Positions 43,444 to 52,794 of a stretch of DNA of 64,000 nucleotides are shown piece after piece. Origin of the DNA: Oscillospiraceae bacterium (GTDB lineage: Bacteria > Bacillota > Clostridia > Oscillospirales > Oscillospiraceae); assembly GCA_017434755.1 (NCBI GenBank), contig JAFRER010000022.1:1-64000 (forward strand). The letters are read 5' to 3'. The position numbers and the translations under genes are program-made. The notes under the pieces are model-generated. The model worked only from the letters and a program-made list of their open reading frames with translations. It searched no databases and was not told where the DNA came from. How positions within the stretch are numbered: the stretch's first letter is position 1; each line of letters begins with the position of its first letter.

Positions 43444-43686
43444 TCATTTATTGAGGTAGCTCCTGACCAGCTCCTGAAGCAGATCGTCCCTGTCGACATG
43501 GCAGATGAGCTGACGCGCGTTGTTATAGTTGGTGATATAGGTCGGATCCTCGGAAAGGATATAGCCCACAATCTGGTTGATGGGGTTGTATCCCTTTACC
43601 ATAAGGGAATTGTAAACGGAATTGAGGATCTCCTTCATCTGGGTCTTTGAATCTATGGCTGTAAATTTTCTGGTCGCGTCTTCCAA
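43444..43686 (-). CDS. ireB: IreB-family regulatory phosphoprotein
   Basis: An 80-aa protein of the DUF965/UPF0297 group: [47 protein letters not shown] and a C-terminal [10 protein letters not shown]. The start is probably TTG at 43686, nine bases after GGGGAG; an ATG a few bases upstream is out of frame. In enterococci IreB is phosphorylated by the PASTA kinase and affects cephalosporin resistance. A promoter (TTTACT-18-TATAAT) is at 43724-43753. The usual partners ruvX and the DUF1292 gene are not adjacent. Confidence 0.9.
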   Translation of the reverse strand: MEDATRKFTAIDSKTQMKEILNSVYNSLMVKGYNPINQIVGYILSEDPTYITNYNNARQLICHVDRDDLLQELVRSYLNK

Positions 43687-43723
43687 ACTGCATCACTCCC
43701 CTATAATCAATTCTTATTAAATG

Positions 43724-43753
43724 ATTATAGCAGATAGCAACCAATTTAGTAAA
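43724..43753 (-). promoter_or_regulatory. Promoter of ireB
   Basis: TTTACT (43748-43753), 18-bp spacer and TATAAT (43724-43729) on the minus strand, about 38 bp before the TTG start. Confidence 0.6.
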
Positions 43754-43786
43754 GACCTGCAGGCAAACTTTTGACAGAAAAAACCT

Positions 43787-46471
43787 TTACCGGATGACCG
43801 CTCCGTATTTTTCGCTGAGCGCCTTCAGGATGCTGTCCACGGTCTCCTCCGCATGGTCGTCCGTGAGGGTCTGGTCATCCGCCCGCATCGTCAGCGAGAA
43901 TGCCACGGACTTCTTGCCGGAAGGTATGCTGTCTCCCTCATAAACGTCGAACAGCTCGCACTCCCGCAGATACTGTCCTCCGGAGGAAAGGATGCATTCA
44001 GAAAGCCTTCCTACGGGGATCTCCCTGTCGCAGAGGACCGCGATATCACGCGTGACGGAGGGGAATCTGGGCAGCGGCCTGTAGACCGCCAGATCTTTCC
44101 TATTGGCATATACCGCGTCGAAGCTCAGCTCCGCGCAGTAGAATTCGGAATCCACGCCGTAATTGTCCATCACCTTCGGATGGATCTGTCCGAAAACACC
44201 GACCCGTTTACCGTCGAGATACACGGCGGCGCATCGGCCCGGATGGTAGGACGGGTTATCCCTGTCCGCTTCGAAGCGGAGAACGCCCTTGCACATGTCG
44301 CCGAGGAGCGATTCGATCCAGCCCTTTACGGTGAAGAAGTCCACACCGCCGCCATAGGCGCCGAAGGAGATCATCCTTGGTTCGTCGGCCATGCCGTCAT
44401 CCCTCTTGAGATAGATCCTGCCAATCTCATAAAAGGCCACGGACTTGTTTCGGAAATTGCAGTTTCGCGTGAGGATCTCCAGCATGGATGGCAGGATGGT
44501 GGTACGCATGATGGAGGTATCCTCGCCGAGGGGATTGAGGATCCGCAGGCTGTCTCTGAGGGGACTGTCTGCCGGAATGCGGATCTTGTCGTAGTATGAC
44601 GGGCTGATGAAGGAATAGGTTATGATCTCATCCATGCCCATGCTGCGGCAGATCTCGCCCACTCTCCTCTCACAGAGCTGGAAGTCGGTGAAGCCTCCGC
44701 AGCTGCTGATGGCGCCGGTGAACTTCGTGGGGATGTTGTTATAGCCGAAGAAGCGCGCGACCTCCTCCGCGATGTCGGAATAATGCTCCACGTCACCTCT
44801 CCACGAGGGAACGGTGATCAGGTCGCCGTCAACGGTGAAACCGAGATCCTCAAGGATCCTGACCATCTCTCCGGCGGTAAGCTCCGTGCCGAGCAGGGCG
44901 TTGATCTTCTCCGGTTCAAGCTTCAGCGTCGTCTTTTTCACGGGGTTCGGGAGGACGTCTATGATGCCCTCGACGACTTCGCCCGCACCGAGCATCTCCA
45001 CGAGCTCGCAGGCCCTGTTCACCGCGTCCACCGTGTTCTCTATGTCAAGGCCTTTTTCAAAGCGGGAGGACGCATCCGTCCGCATGCCCAAGGAAGTGGC
45101 GGTGCGCCGGATGGAGGGACCGTTGAAGCAGGCGCTCTCGAAGAGCACCATCGCGGTGTCACCTACGATCTCCGAGTTCTCGCCGCCCATGACGCCCGCT
45201 ATGCCTACCGGCTTTTCCCTGTCGCAGATGCAGAGCATGGAGGTACTGAGCTCACGCTGCGTGCCGTCGAGGGTCCGCATGGTCTCTCCCTCGCGGGCGC
45301 ATCTCACATGGATCTCGCCGCCGTCCACGCAGGCAAAGTCGAAGGCGTGCATCGGCTGGCCGTACTCGAGCATGACGTAGTTGGTGATATCGACTATGTT
45401 ATTGATGGGCCGCATGCCGGAATTGCGGATCCTCTCTCTCATCCACTCGGGCGAGGGCGCGATCTTCACGTTCCGGACCATACGCGCGGTGTATCTCGTG
45501 CAGAGCCTGTCGTCCTCTATGACGACCTTCGCCAGCCCGTTTATATCTCCTCCGGCCTTTGCCTCCACAACGGGCTTATGCAGTTTCAGCTGTTTGCCGA
45601 AGGTCACAGCCGCCTCTCTGGCAAGTCCTATGACGCAGAGGCAGTCGGGGCGGTTGGGAGTTATCTCGAATTCCACGACGTGGTCGTCCATGCCGAGAAG
45701 CTTTCCGATATCGTCTCCGGGCACGCAGTTTTCACGGAGAACAAGGATGCCGTCGGTGATGCAGTGCGGGAACTCCTCCTGCTTCGCCCGGAGATCCTCA
45801 AGGGTGCAGATAGCATCTTCCGCCGTGTTGTAGGCAACCAGATCGCCTTCATGGATGTTGGAACACTCCGTCACGGTCACCGCTTCGGGTTCGAGCGAAC
45901 ACTTCCAGAAACCTTCTCCGGCGTTCTCCACTTTGATCGCTTTTGCCGTGATCACTTTGCCGAAGATCCTGTCGCCCGGCTTTATATCCGCGGATATGGA
46001 GGGCTTATCGGGATCGATCGGATGATAGTCGTTGAGAAGGGCGGCCGGAACGATCGTGGCGTAGGGGAAGTCATGGAGCGTGCAGTCGAGCTCTTTAAGA
46101 GAGCAGAGCATTCCGTCCGATTCCACACCGCGAAGCTTTCCCCTCGTGATCCTCGCGCCGGTGGGTAGCAGGGAATCATGCAGGGCCACGGGAACGACAT
46201 CTCCGGCATGGACGTTCCATGCGCCGGTGCAGATTGTCACAGGGGACTCTCTGCCGATGTCCAGTTTCGCGACGAGCATATGGTCCGAATCCGGATGCTT
46301 TTCGAGCGAAACGATCCTTCCCGCGACCACGTTTCTGATCATCTGCGAAAGGTCCTCGGTCGTCTCGACCTTGGAGCCGGAGACGCTCATCGCCTCCGTG
46401 AAACGCCTGTCCCCGCATTCGGAAAGGGGCAGATTGATGAATTCATTGAGCCATTTTCTTGACAGTTTCAT
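43787..46471 (-). CDS. pheT: Phenylalanine-tRNA ligase beta subunit
   Basis: An 894-aa subunit. MKLSRKWLNEFINLPL starts it; the tRNA-binding domain follows (KHPDSDHMLVAKLDIG near 60), then B3/B4 (GMRPINNIVDITNYVMLEYGQP), B5 and a catalytic-like core (YSFISPSYYDKIR), and an anticodon-binding domain at the C-terminus (PRFPSVTRDIAVL). It is about 90 residues longer than typical (about 800). The extra sequence is in or after the tRNA-binding domain (about 125-240), where a KPGDRIFGKVITAKAIKV segment is inserted. It lies 17 bp after pheS under T-box control. Confidence 0.96.
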   Translation of the reverse strand: MKLSRKWLNEFINLPLSECGDRRFTEAMSVSGSKVETTEDLSQMIRNVVAGRIVSLEKHPDSDHMLVAKLDIGRESPVTICTGAWNVHAGDVVPVALHDSLLPTGARITRGKLRGVESDGMLCSLKELDCTLHDFPYATIVPAALLNDYHPIDPDKPSISADIKPGDRIFGKVITAKAIKVENAGEGFWKCSLEPEAVTVTECSNIHEGDLVAYNTAEDAICTLEDLRAKQEEFPHCITDGILVLRENCVPGDDIGKLLGMDDHVVEFEITPNRPDCLCVIGLAREAAVTFGKQLKLHKPVVEAKAGGDINGLAKVVIEDDRLCTRYTARMVRNVKIAPSPEWMRERIRNSGMRPINNIVDITNYVMLEYGQPMHAFDFACVDGGEIHVRCAREGETMRTLDGTQRELSTSMLCICDREKPVGIAGVMGGENSEIVGDTAMVLFESACFNGPSIRRTATSLGMRTDASSRFEKGLDIENTVDAVNRACELVEMLGAGEVVEGIIDVLPNPVKKTTLKLEPEKINALLGTELTAGEMVRILEDLGFTVDGDLITVPSWRGDVEHYSDIAEEVARFFGYNNIPTKFTGAISSCGGFTDFQLCERRVGEICRSMGMDEIITYSFISPSYYDKIRIPADSPLRDSLRILNPLGEDTSIMRTTILPSMLEILTRNCNFRNKSVAFYEIGRIYLKRDDGMADEPRMISFGAYGGGVDFFTVKGWIESLLGDMCKGVLRFEADRDNPSYHPGRCAAVYLDGKRVGVFGQIHPKVMDNYGVDSEFYCAELSFDAVYANRKDLAVYRPLPRFPSVTRDIAVLCDREIPVGRLSECILSSGGQYLRECELFDVYEGDSIPSGKKSVAFSLTMRADDQTLTDDHAEETVDSILKALSEKYGAVIR

Positions 46472-46488
46472 TTGTTTCTCCCCTCCTT

Positions 46489-47514
46489 TCAGAACTGCTC
46501 GAGGAAGCGTCTGTCGTTTTCGAATATCAGACGCAGGTTGTTGATCTTGTATTCGCCGAGGGCGAGCCTCTCAAGCCCCATGCCGAAGGCCCAGCCCGAG
46601 TAGACATCGGGATCTATCCCGCAGCCGGCGAGCACTTTCGGGTGCACCATGCCGGCGCCGAGGACCTCGATCCAGCCCTCTCCCTTGCAGGTGGGGCAGC
46701 CGACGCCGCCGCACTTGTGGCACTGGATGTCAAGCTCGCAGCTCGGCTCGGTGAACGGGAAGTGGTGCGGACGGAAGCGGGTGACGGTGCCCTTGCCGTA
46801 GATCTTCTCCACAACGAGGTTGAGTGTGGCCTTCAGATCCGCCATGGTGATCCCCTTGTCGATGACCATGCCCTCGATCTGGTGGAACATCGGCGAATGG
46901 GTGGCGTCCACCTCGTCCTTCCTGTAGACCCTGCCCGGGGCGATCATCCGGATGGGGAGCTCCTTGGTCTCCATCGCATGGATCTGCATTGGCGAGGTCT
47001 GGGTACGCAGAAGGATGGAACTGTCCTCCGTGAAGTAGAAGGTATCGGTCCATTCCCGGGAGGGATGCCCCTCATCTATGTTGAGCTTTGTAAAGTTATA
47101 GTCTGCGAGCTCCACCTCGGGTCCGTCGACGATCTCAAAGCCCATGCCGATGAAAATGTCCTTGATCTGATCGAGAACGTTGTACATCGGGTGCTTGTGA
47201 CCGAGGGTCTGTTTCTTCCCCGGCAGCGTGACGTCGACCGATTCCGCTATCAGCCTGCGCTCCATCCTGAGCGCGGAGATGACCTTGTTCCGGTCCTCTA
47301 TAGCCTCTTCGATGTCCTCTCTGAGTTTGTTGGCGAGCTGGCCCATGGCGGGGCGCTCCTCCGGAGAGAGTTTCCCCATCTGGCGCAGGATCGATGTGAG
47401 CTCTCCCTTCTTTCCCAGATATTTCACTCTGAGCGATTCGAGAAGCTCCGCGTCCTCGCAGTCGAGGATCGCTCTGATCGATGCTTCCCTGAGGTTTTGC
47501 AGCATTTCCTTCAT
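46489..47514 (-). CDS. pheS: Phenylalanine-tRNA ligase alpha subunit
   Basis: A 341-aa catalytic subunit of the alpha2beta2 enzyme. It has an N-terminal coiled coil (about 1-85), motif 2 (HQIEGMVIDKGITMADLK region), the GCGIDPDVYSGWAFG stretch and motif 3 GMGLERLALGEYKINNLR. A zinc-like CHKCGGVGCPTCKGEG insert occurs near 265. The start MKEMLQNLRE at 47514 follows GGAGG; upstream in-frame sequence is the T-box leader. Confidence 0.97.
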   Translation of the reverse strand: MKEMLQNLREASIRAILDCEDAELLESLRVKYLGKKGELTSILRQMGKLSPEERPAMGQLANKLREDIEEAIEDRNKVISALRMERRLIAESVDVTLPGKKQTLGHKHPMYNVLDQIKDIFIGMGFEIVDGPEVELADYNFTKLNIDEGHPSREWTDTFYFTEDSSILLRTQTSPMQIHAMETKELPIRMIAPGRVYRKDEVDATHSPMFHQIEGMVIDKGITMADLKATLNLVVEKIYGKGTVTRFRPHHFPFTEPSCELDIQCHKCGGVGCPTCKGEGWIEVLGAGMVHPKVLAGCGIDPDVYSGWAFGMGLERLALGEYKINNLRLIFENDRRFLEQF

Positions 47515-47757
47515 TCTTGTTCCTCCATGAAATAAAAAAAGCCCCCGTCCCATACAGGGACGAAAGCAGAACTTCCGCGGTACCACCCGGTTTCGGCAAA
47601 TATGCCGCACTCGAAAGGCTTATCGCGCCTCTGACGCCGGTGATTGGCCGGTGCTCCCGGGCGAACCAAGCGCAGCGTTTCCGTGGAGGCTTTCAGCCGG
47701 CGACCTCCGTTCTCTTTCGGCAGCATCACGCTATTTTCCCGTTCTCCGCATTAACAG
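47515..47757 (-). promoter_or_regulatory. T-box riboswitch (phenylalanine) ahead of pheST
   Basis: The minus-strand leader has the T-box sequence GGGTGGTACCGCGG (47588-47575), followed by a terminator stem of 11 pairs (47567-47541) with seven T residues (47540-47534). The Stem I region (about 47750-47650) has a specifier loop where TTC (47665-47663), a Phe codon, is placed between pairing arms. Uncharged tRNA-Phe should bind and let transcription enter pheS. The specifier placement is by eye. Confidence 0.88.
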
Positions 47758-47762
47758 GCATT

Positions 47763-47826
47763 ACTATAGCACAGGCTCCGGAAAAGTGCAACGCATATTT
47801 GACCGCCGGTCCAAAAGTGGTATAAT
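47763..47826. promoter_or_regulatory. Divergent promoters of pheST and alr
   Basis: Minus strand: TTGCAC (47786-47791), 17 bp, TATAGT (47763-47768), for the T-box transcript. Plus strand: TTGACC (47799-47804), 16 bp, TATAAT (47821-47826), for alr. The -35 boxes are only 7 bp apart. Confidence 0.8.
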
Positions 47827-47856
47827 AAGCAAAAAACAGCGAACAGGAGCGGCAAG

Positions 47857-48984
47857 ATGGACGATCTTCAGAAACGGAGCTGGGCGGAGATCTTCACGGA
47901 CAGCATCCGCCACAATTACAGAGCGATACGGGCCGAACTGCCGGAGGGATGCCGGTTCCTCGGGGTGGTGAAGGCGGACGCCTACGGTCACGGTGCGCTG
48001 CGGGTCTCGCAGATCCTTGAGGAGGAGGGTGCCGACTATCTGGCGGTCTCCTGTCTCGACGAGGCTCTCGAGCTGCGCCGCGGAGGCATTAGGATGCCGA
48101 TACTCATCCTCGGCCACACCCCGAAAGAATATGTGCGCGTGCTCATCGAGTACGATATCACGCAGACGGTCACCTGTCTTGCGAAGGCGCTGGAGTTCAG
48201 CGAAGAAGCCTCGCGGCTCGGAAAGACGCTGAAGACCCATATCAAGGTCGATACCGGGATGTCCCGGCTCGGTTTCCTGTGCGAGGGCGAGCACTTTGAA
48301 GAGGGCGTCGCAAACATCGTTGCCGCCTGCACGCTCCCGGGACTCGAGACGGAAGGCATCTTCACGCACTTTTCTGTATCGGATGAAGACGGGAATGAAA
48401 ACAGGGCCTATACTCTGAAGCAGTTCGCTCTTTTCCTGTCGGTGATCGAAGCCGCCGAAGAGACGGGAAAGATCCGTTTCGCGATACGCCACTGCGCCAA
48501 CAGCGGAGCTGTCGTCAATTATCCGGAGACCTATCTGGACATGGTGCGCCCCGGTCTGCTGCTCTACGGCTACGGAGACACAAGCGGCCGCTTCGGCCTG
48601 AAGCCCTGCATGCGGCTCGTCACCACCGTGAGCACTATCAAGTACTACAGCTCCGGGACGGACGTGAGTTACGGGCGGCACTACACCACGGATAAGCTCA
48701 CCCGCATGGGCGTGCTGGCGATCGGCTACGCGGACGGGCTCCCGCGGGCCAGCAGCGGCAAGTGCAGCTACGCCGTGGCAGGCGGGTCCGCGCCGCAGTG
48801 CGGAAGCATCTGCATGGACATGTGCATGGCGGATCTTACGGGGCTGCCGGAAGTCGACGTCGGCAGCGAGGTGGAGGTCTTCGGCGAGAAAAACAGCATT
48901 TATGAAATATCCGATGCCGCCGGCACGATCCCGTATGAACTGCTGTGCGCCGTGTCGAAAAGGGTGCCGCGGGTCTATAAATAG
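47857..48984 (+). CDS. alr: Alanine racemase
   Basis: A 375-aa PLP enzyme converting L- to D-alanine for peptidoglycan. The PLP-binding Lys39 is in VVKADAYGHG; HIKVDTGMSRLGF and THFSVSDED follow in the barrel; the C-terminal catalytic Tyr is in TDVSYGRHY, and CGSICMDMCM is the Met/Asp motif. Fold type III, normal length. ACAGGAG precedes the ATG. It has its own promoter, divergent from pheST. Confidence 0.96.
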   Translation: MDDLQKRSWAEIFTDSIRHNYRAIRAELPEGCRFLGVVKADAYGHGALRVSQILEEEGADYLAVSCLDEALELRRGGIRMPILILGHTPKEYVRVLIEYDITQTVTCLAKALEFSEEASRLGKTLKTHIKVDTGMSRLGFLCEGEHFEEGVANIVAACTLPGLETEGIFTHFSVSDEDGNENRAYTLKQFALFLSVIEAAEETGKIRFAIRHCANSGAVVNYPETYLDMVRPGLLLYGYGDTSGRFGLKPCMRLVTTVSTIKYYSSGTDVSYGRHYTTDKLTRMGVLAIGYADGLPRASSGKCSYAVAGGSAPQCGSICMDMCMADLTGLPEVDVGSEVEVFGEKNSIYEISDAAGTIPYELLCAVSKRVPRVYK

Positions 48985-49011
48985 ATGCCGCCTCTTTCGC
49001 TCTGCTTTTTA

Positions 49012-49040
49012 TTGACACAGCTGACGCTTTGTGTTACTTT
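49012..49040 (+). promoter_or_regulatory. Promoter of the DUF4190 gene
   Basis: TTGACA (49012-49017), 17-bp spacer and TACTTT (49035-49040) lie about 78 bp before the ATG at 49119. Confidence 0.6.
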
Positions 49041-49118
49041 TTAACGCAGAAACAGCTTGCATTCCTCAGCGGAATGTGCTTTTCCGATTATTATTAAATT
49101 GAGTAAGGAGTAAATATC

Positions 49119-49562
49119 ATGGCGGATTTTGACTTTAAAGAGAAATTTGACGATTTCAAGGATGATGCAATAGACACCTTTGGCGATTTCAAGGAAGAGG
49201 CGGGTGAAGTCTTCCAGGAAGCCCGCGCTGCTGCAAGAGGAGAAAGGCTTGACAGTGCCGATACCGTCGGCGGTGCCGGTTATCGCGAGACCGCTCCGGT
49301 GAGCAAAGGAAAGGCCGTCGCCGCTCTCGTATTAGGCATCGTTTCCATTGTCTTCTCCTTCTTCGGTTACAGTGCTATCATCGGCATCATCCTCGCGATC
49401 ATCGGTCTTGTTTTCGGCACGAAGGCGCGCAAGCAGGCGCAGACCGGACTTGCCACGGCTGGTTTCGTTCTCAGTCTGATTGGCCTGATTGCAAACTCCA
49501 TCGGTATTATCTGCGCGATTGCCTGCGTCAGCGGTCTTGCGGCAGCAGGTTACTCCTACTGA
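49119..49562 (+). CDS. DUF4190-type small membrane protein
   Basis: A 147-aa protein. Residues 1-60 are acidic and repetitive (KEKFDDFKDDAIDTFGDFKE), probably helical. Residues 65-142 hold two or three helices with KAVAALVLGIVSIVFSFFG and TGLATAGFVLSLIGLIAN, the duplicated pattern of DUF4190. Function is unknown. It has a good promoter and ribosome site. The next gene, lgt, begins 24 bp later on the same strand, so the two may be co-transcribed. Confidence 0.82.
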   Translation: MADFDFKEKFDDFKDDAIDTFGDFKEEAGEVFQEARAAARGERLDSADTVGGAGYRETAPVSKGKAVAALVLGIVSIVFSFFGYSAIIGIILAIIGLVFGTKARKQAQTGLATAGFVLSLIGLIANSIGIICAIACVSGLAAAGYSY

Positions 49563-49586
49563 GTCCGTTCCGTCCGAAGCGCAAAC

Positions 49587-50375
49587 ATGCATCCGACATT
49601 TGAAATACTTGGACTCAGCATTCCCGCCTACTGGCTGTGCACGATGGCCGGTGTTTCAGTTTGTTCGGTAACTGCCCTATTCCGGCACAGAAGATTTGAA
49701 GAGCTGCAGGAGGTGGATATCACTAACTCCGCAGCTCTTCTATTCATAGGAGTCCTGATCGGAAGCAAGATCCTGTATATTCTGACCATCCTCCCGATCC
49801 TGATCCGGAACCGGCAGCTGCTGCTCGGTGATCTGAAGCTGGCGTACGAAGTCATCGGCGGCGGGATGGTGTTTTACGGCGGTCTGATCGGCGCGCTGGT
49901 CACGCTCCGGCTGTACGTCCGGAAGTATCATCTGGACAGCCGCTCTTTCTTCGATTATTTTGCCCCTTTGTTTCCCCTGTTCCACTGCTTCGGCAGGATA
50001 GGCTGCTTTCTCAACGGCTGCTGTCACGGGAAGGTCTCGGAACGCTTCGGGATCGCTTTTGAAAACAGTCCGTCCGCCCTTAACGGCGTGCCGTATTTTC
50101 CGATCCAGCTCGTTTGCAGTCTCGGCGAACTGATCCTGTTCTTCATCGTCCGAGCCTATGAAAAGAAGCATCACCGGAGCGGGAAGGCGATGGTCCTGTA
50201 TCTGGCCCTGTATGCCGCCGGAAGGTTCGTGATCGAATTCTTCCGCGGGGATATGATCCGGGGGATCTGGGCCGGTCTTTCCACCTCTCAGTGGATCAGC
50301 CTTGCGATCCTGCTGACGCTTCTGATCCGGCAATACCGTGCTTTCAACAGGAATGGCGCTTCCCCGGCAGCATGA
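49587..50375 (+). CDS. lgt: Prolipoprotein diacylglyceryl transferase
   Basis: A 262-aa membrane enzyme that attaches diacylglyceryl to lipobox cysteines, needed for the lipoproteins in this window. It has about seven helices. Key stretches are GGGMVFYGGLIGAL (about 89-102) and HCFGRIGCFLNGCCHG (about 134-149), the Lgt signature with the essential Arg and Asn, and ILRQ-type C-terminal sequence. The N-terminus MHPTFEILGLSIPAY is typical. The second motif has Cys residues where many Lgt have Asn/Glu, as in other Clostridia. Confidence 0.93.
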   Translation: MHPTFEILGLSIPAYWLCTMAGVSVCSVTALFRHRRFEELQEVDITNSAALLFIGVLIGSKILYILTILPILIRNRQLLLGDLKLAYEVIGGGMVFYGGLIGALVTLRLYVRKYHLDSRSFFDYFAPLFPLFHCFGRIGCFLNGCCHGKVSERFGIAFENSPSALNGVPYFPIQLVCSLGELILFFIVRAYEKKHHRSGKAMVLYLALYAAGRFVIEFFRGDMIRGIWAGLSTSQWISLAILLTLLIRQYRAFNRNGASPAA

Positions 50376-50418
50376 TCTGCCATACAGAACAGCCACAAAG
50401 ACAATTATAAAAAGAAAG

Positions 50419-50440
50419 CCGCGCCCCTTGCGGGGCGCGG
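50419..50440. terminator. Bidirectional terminator
   Basis: A 9-bp GC stem (50419-50427 with 50432-50440) is followed by TTTTTGTTATTATTTG on the plus strand and CTTTCTTTTTAT on the minus strand, between the convergent lgt and cstA. Confidence 0.85.
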
Positions 50441-50479
50441 TTTTTGTTATTATTTGCTTTTCAGGGAAGAGAAAGCAGC

Positions 50480-52189
50480 TTATGCTTCTTCCTTTGCTTT
50501 GCCCTGTCCGGCCATGGTCTTGATGCCCTGGACAGCGAGGATCACTGCGAGTACAACGAGGCCGAGAGACCAGATGAGGACGTACCAGTCAGCCCAGGTT
50601 CCGGAGCCGAGAGCTTTCAGCTTGCCGATGATGGTCATGACAAGAGAGGTGATCGTAGCGACGAGCATGAAGCACATCGGGAAGTAGAACATCTTGTTGT
50701 TCTTTCCGATCTCACCGAGCCATGCAGCAACAGCGAGCATGGCAAGGCCTGCGAGCAGCTGGTTGGCAGCGCCGAACACGCCCCAGATCGCGGAGAGCTT
50801 CGCAAGGCCGAGGGAGCAGCCGATGATGACCAGGAGCAGCGTGCCGACGATCGGAGTGGCAAAGAATTTGCGGACGCCGGTGAGGTCCTCATACTTCTTT
50901 CCTTCGGGGATGAACAGCTCGCCGAACATGTAACGGGCGAGACGGCAGCCGGAGTCAAGAGAGGTGAGGGCGAAGACGGAGACCGCGAGGGTGAGCAGTG
51001 AATACACTGCGCCGCTGGTAACGATGGAACCGTCGCCGCCGAAGACGGTGCTGAACATGGTGGCAAGACCGGCAGCGAACTTGACGGAAGGAGAAGCGAG
51101 ATCGCCCTGCTTGCTCCAGATACAGGCAACAGCCAGGAGGGACATAATGGCGAGAGCGGACTCAACGATCATGGCGCCGTAGCCGATGGCCTTGGCATCC
51201 TTCTCAGAGTCGAGCTGCTTGCCGGTGGTTCCGGAAGCGATCAGGGAGTGGAATCCGGAAACAGCGCCGCAGGCGACGGTGATGAACAGCGTCGGGAAGA
51301 GGGTGCTGCCGTTTGCGAGTTTGAAGCCGTTGAAGGCAGGAAGCTCAACCGCCATCTTGCCAGCGAAGGTGGAGCCGATGATGGAGAAGATGGCAAGGAT
51401 CATCATGGCGTAGAGCAGGAAGGAGCTCAGGTAGTCACGGGGCTGGAGCAGCATCCAGACAGGAAGCAGGGAAGCCAGGGTGACGTAGATCGCAATGAAG
51501 ATGACCCATGCGGTGTAGCTCATGTTGATACCGACATTGAGGCCGATGAACACGATCGCGATGATGCCGATGATGCCGAGGACCGTTGCAGGGCCGATCT
51601 TGGCGTTCTTGCGGTATACGAAGAAGCCGAAGATGAAGGCGAGCACGATGAACAGCAGCGAGGTCGTCGCAGTGGCGGCGGTGCCGCTGACATTGGAGCC
51701 GAACGTTAAGAACGGCTGTCCTGCACTGGCGAACGTGTTGCCGACAACGTTCGTGAAGGAGGCAATGACGAGGATGAGAACGAGAAGAGCAAAGATGGTG
51801 AACAGTCTCTGCGCTTTCACTCCCATGCTGTCCTTAATGACTTCGCCGATGGATCCGCCGTTGTGACGGACGGAAGCAAACAGAGCGCCAAAGTCATGAA
51901 CTGCGCCGAAGAAGATACCACCGAGAACCACCCAAAGAAAAACAGGAACCCAGCCAAATACAGCTGCCAGAATAGGTCCGTTTATCGGGCCGGCACCTGC
52001 GATGGATGAGAAGTGGTGTCCCATCAGCACTGCGGGGTTGGCGGGGACGAAGTCCTTGCCGTCATAAGAGGTATGTGCGGGGGTCTCACGGTTGGGGTCT
52101 ACACCCCACTGTTTTGCAAGCCAGGAGCCATAGAAGATATAGCCCAGAGCAAGCAGAACAATACCGATAAGAAGGATTACTAGTGCCAC
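50480..52189 (-). CDS. cstA: Carbon starvation protein CstA family transporter
   Basis: A 569-aa membrane protein with about 16 helices. PANPAVLMGHHFSSIAGAGPINGPI, the CstA signature, lies near residue 50, followed by GAVHDFGALFASVRH and FHSLIASGTTGKQL. In enteric bacteria CstA-type proteins import pyruvate or peptides. The start is set at GTG 52189: AAGGAG stands eight bases before it, whereas the GTG nine bases upstream (52198) overlaps that ribosome site. It follows an unknown gene by 35 bp and is probably co-transcribed from 52795-52823. Confidence 0.93.
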   Translation of the reverse strand: MALVILLIGIVLLALGYIFYGSWLAKQWGVDPNRETPAHTSYDGKDFVPANPAVLMGHHFSSIAGAGPINGPILAAVFGWVPVFLWVVLGGIFFGAVHDFGALFASVRHNGGSIGEVIKDSMGVKAQRLFTIFALLVLILVIASFTNVVGNTFASAGQPFLTFGSNVSGTAATATTSLLFIVLAFIFGFFVYRKNAKIGPATVLGIIGIIAIVFIGLNVGINMSYTAWVIFIAIYVTLASLLPVWMLLQPRDYLSSFLLYAMMILAIFSIIGSTFAGKMAVELPAFNGFKLANGSTLFPTLFITVACGAVSGFHSLIASGTTGKQLDSEKDAKAIGYGAMIVESALAIMSLLAVACIWSKQGDLASPSVKFAAGLATMFSTVFGGDGSIVTSGAVYSLLTLAVSVFALTSLDSGCRLARYMFGELFIPEGKKYEDLTGVRKFFATPIVGTLLLVIIGCSLGLAKLSAIWGVFGAANQLLAGLAMLAVAAWLGEIGKNNKMFYFPMCFMLVATITSLVMTIIGKLKALGSGTWADWYVLIWSLGLVVLAVILAVQGIKTMAGQGKAKEEA

Positions 52190-52224
52190 GGTTTTCACTC
52201 CTTATAAAAAATGATTTAAAACAA

Positions 52225-52752
52225 TTACGGCTTTTTGTTATAAGCCGCAAATAGTTTACGGAAATATTTCTCCAGCTCGGCGCCGGCGCGGTTGGTGGTC
52301 ACCTTTTCACTGCTCAGATCCGCCGCACCCGTGAGCAAAGTGGAATAGCCCCAGAAGGAATGATTATAGTTCTTGGAAAACTTCCTTGACCGAATCTCTT
52401 CAAGAGCATCTTTCTCAAATGCGGAGGCCACGAAGATGACCTTTATGTTCGTGTACTGATGTTCCTTATGGGGTTTTACTCTCGGAAGGCCTTCGTCCAG
52501 CGCATAATCGATGCATTTTGCAACAGTGGATCTGTCAAAGAACTCATCGGAGAAAACATAGCAGAACTCGTTGGTCTCGTTTGCCCAGATATGGACGCTT
52601 TTCGTGATCCAGTATTTTTCGCCGCGCTGCATGAAATCGGCCTTGAAAGAAAGAGGAAGCTCCGTGATCTCGCCGTTGTTTTCGGTGACATTATAATAAG
52701 CGGAAAAGGAATCCTGAATATAACTCATGAAATCCTGCCGCTCGATCGCCAT
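52225..52752 (-). CDS. Unknown protein encoded ahead of cstA
   Basis: A 175-aa soluble protein. The start MAIERQDFMSYIQDSF at 52752 follows GGAGGGGG. It contains YYNVTENNGEI, KADFMQRGEKYWITKSVHIW, EFCYVFSDE, NIKVIFVASAFEKDALEEIR and GYSTLLTGAADLSSEKVTTN, an alternating alpha/beta pattern. I do not recognise the family. Because it is in one transcript with cstA it may regulate or support that transporter, which is a positional inference. Confidence 0.75.
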   Translation of the reverse strand: MAIERQDFMSYIQDSFSAYYNVTENNGEITELPLSFKADFMQRGEKYWITKSVHIWANETNEFCYVFSDEFFDRSTVAKCIDYALDEGLPRVKPHKEHQYTNIKVIFVASAFEKDALEEIRSRKFSKNYNHSFWGYSTLLTGAADLSSEKVTTNRAGAELEKYFRKLFAAYNKKP

Positions 52753-52794
52753 TCTTCCCCCTCCGAAACATATGAACAAATTATGACCTGATTT

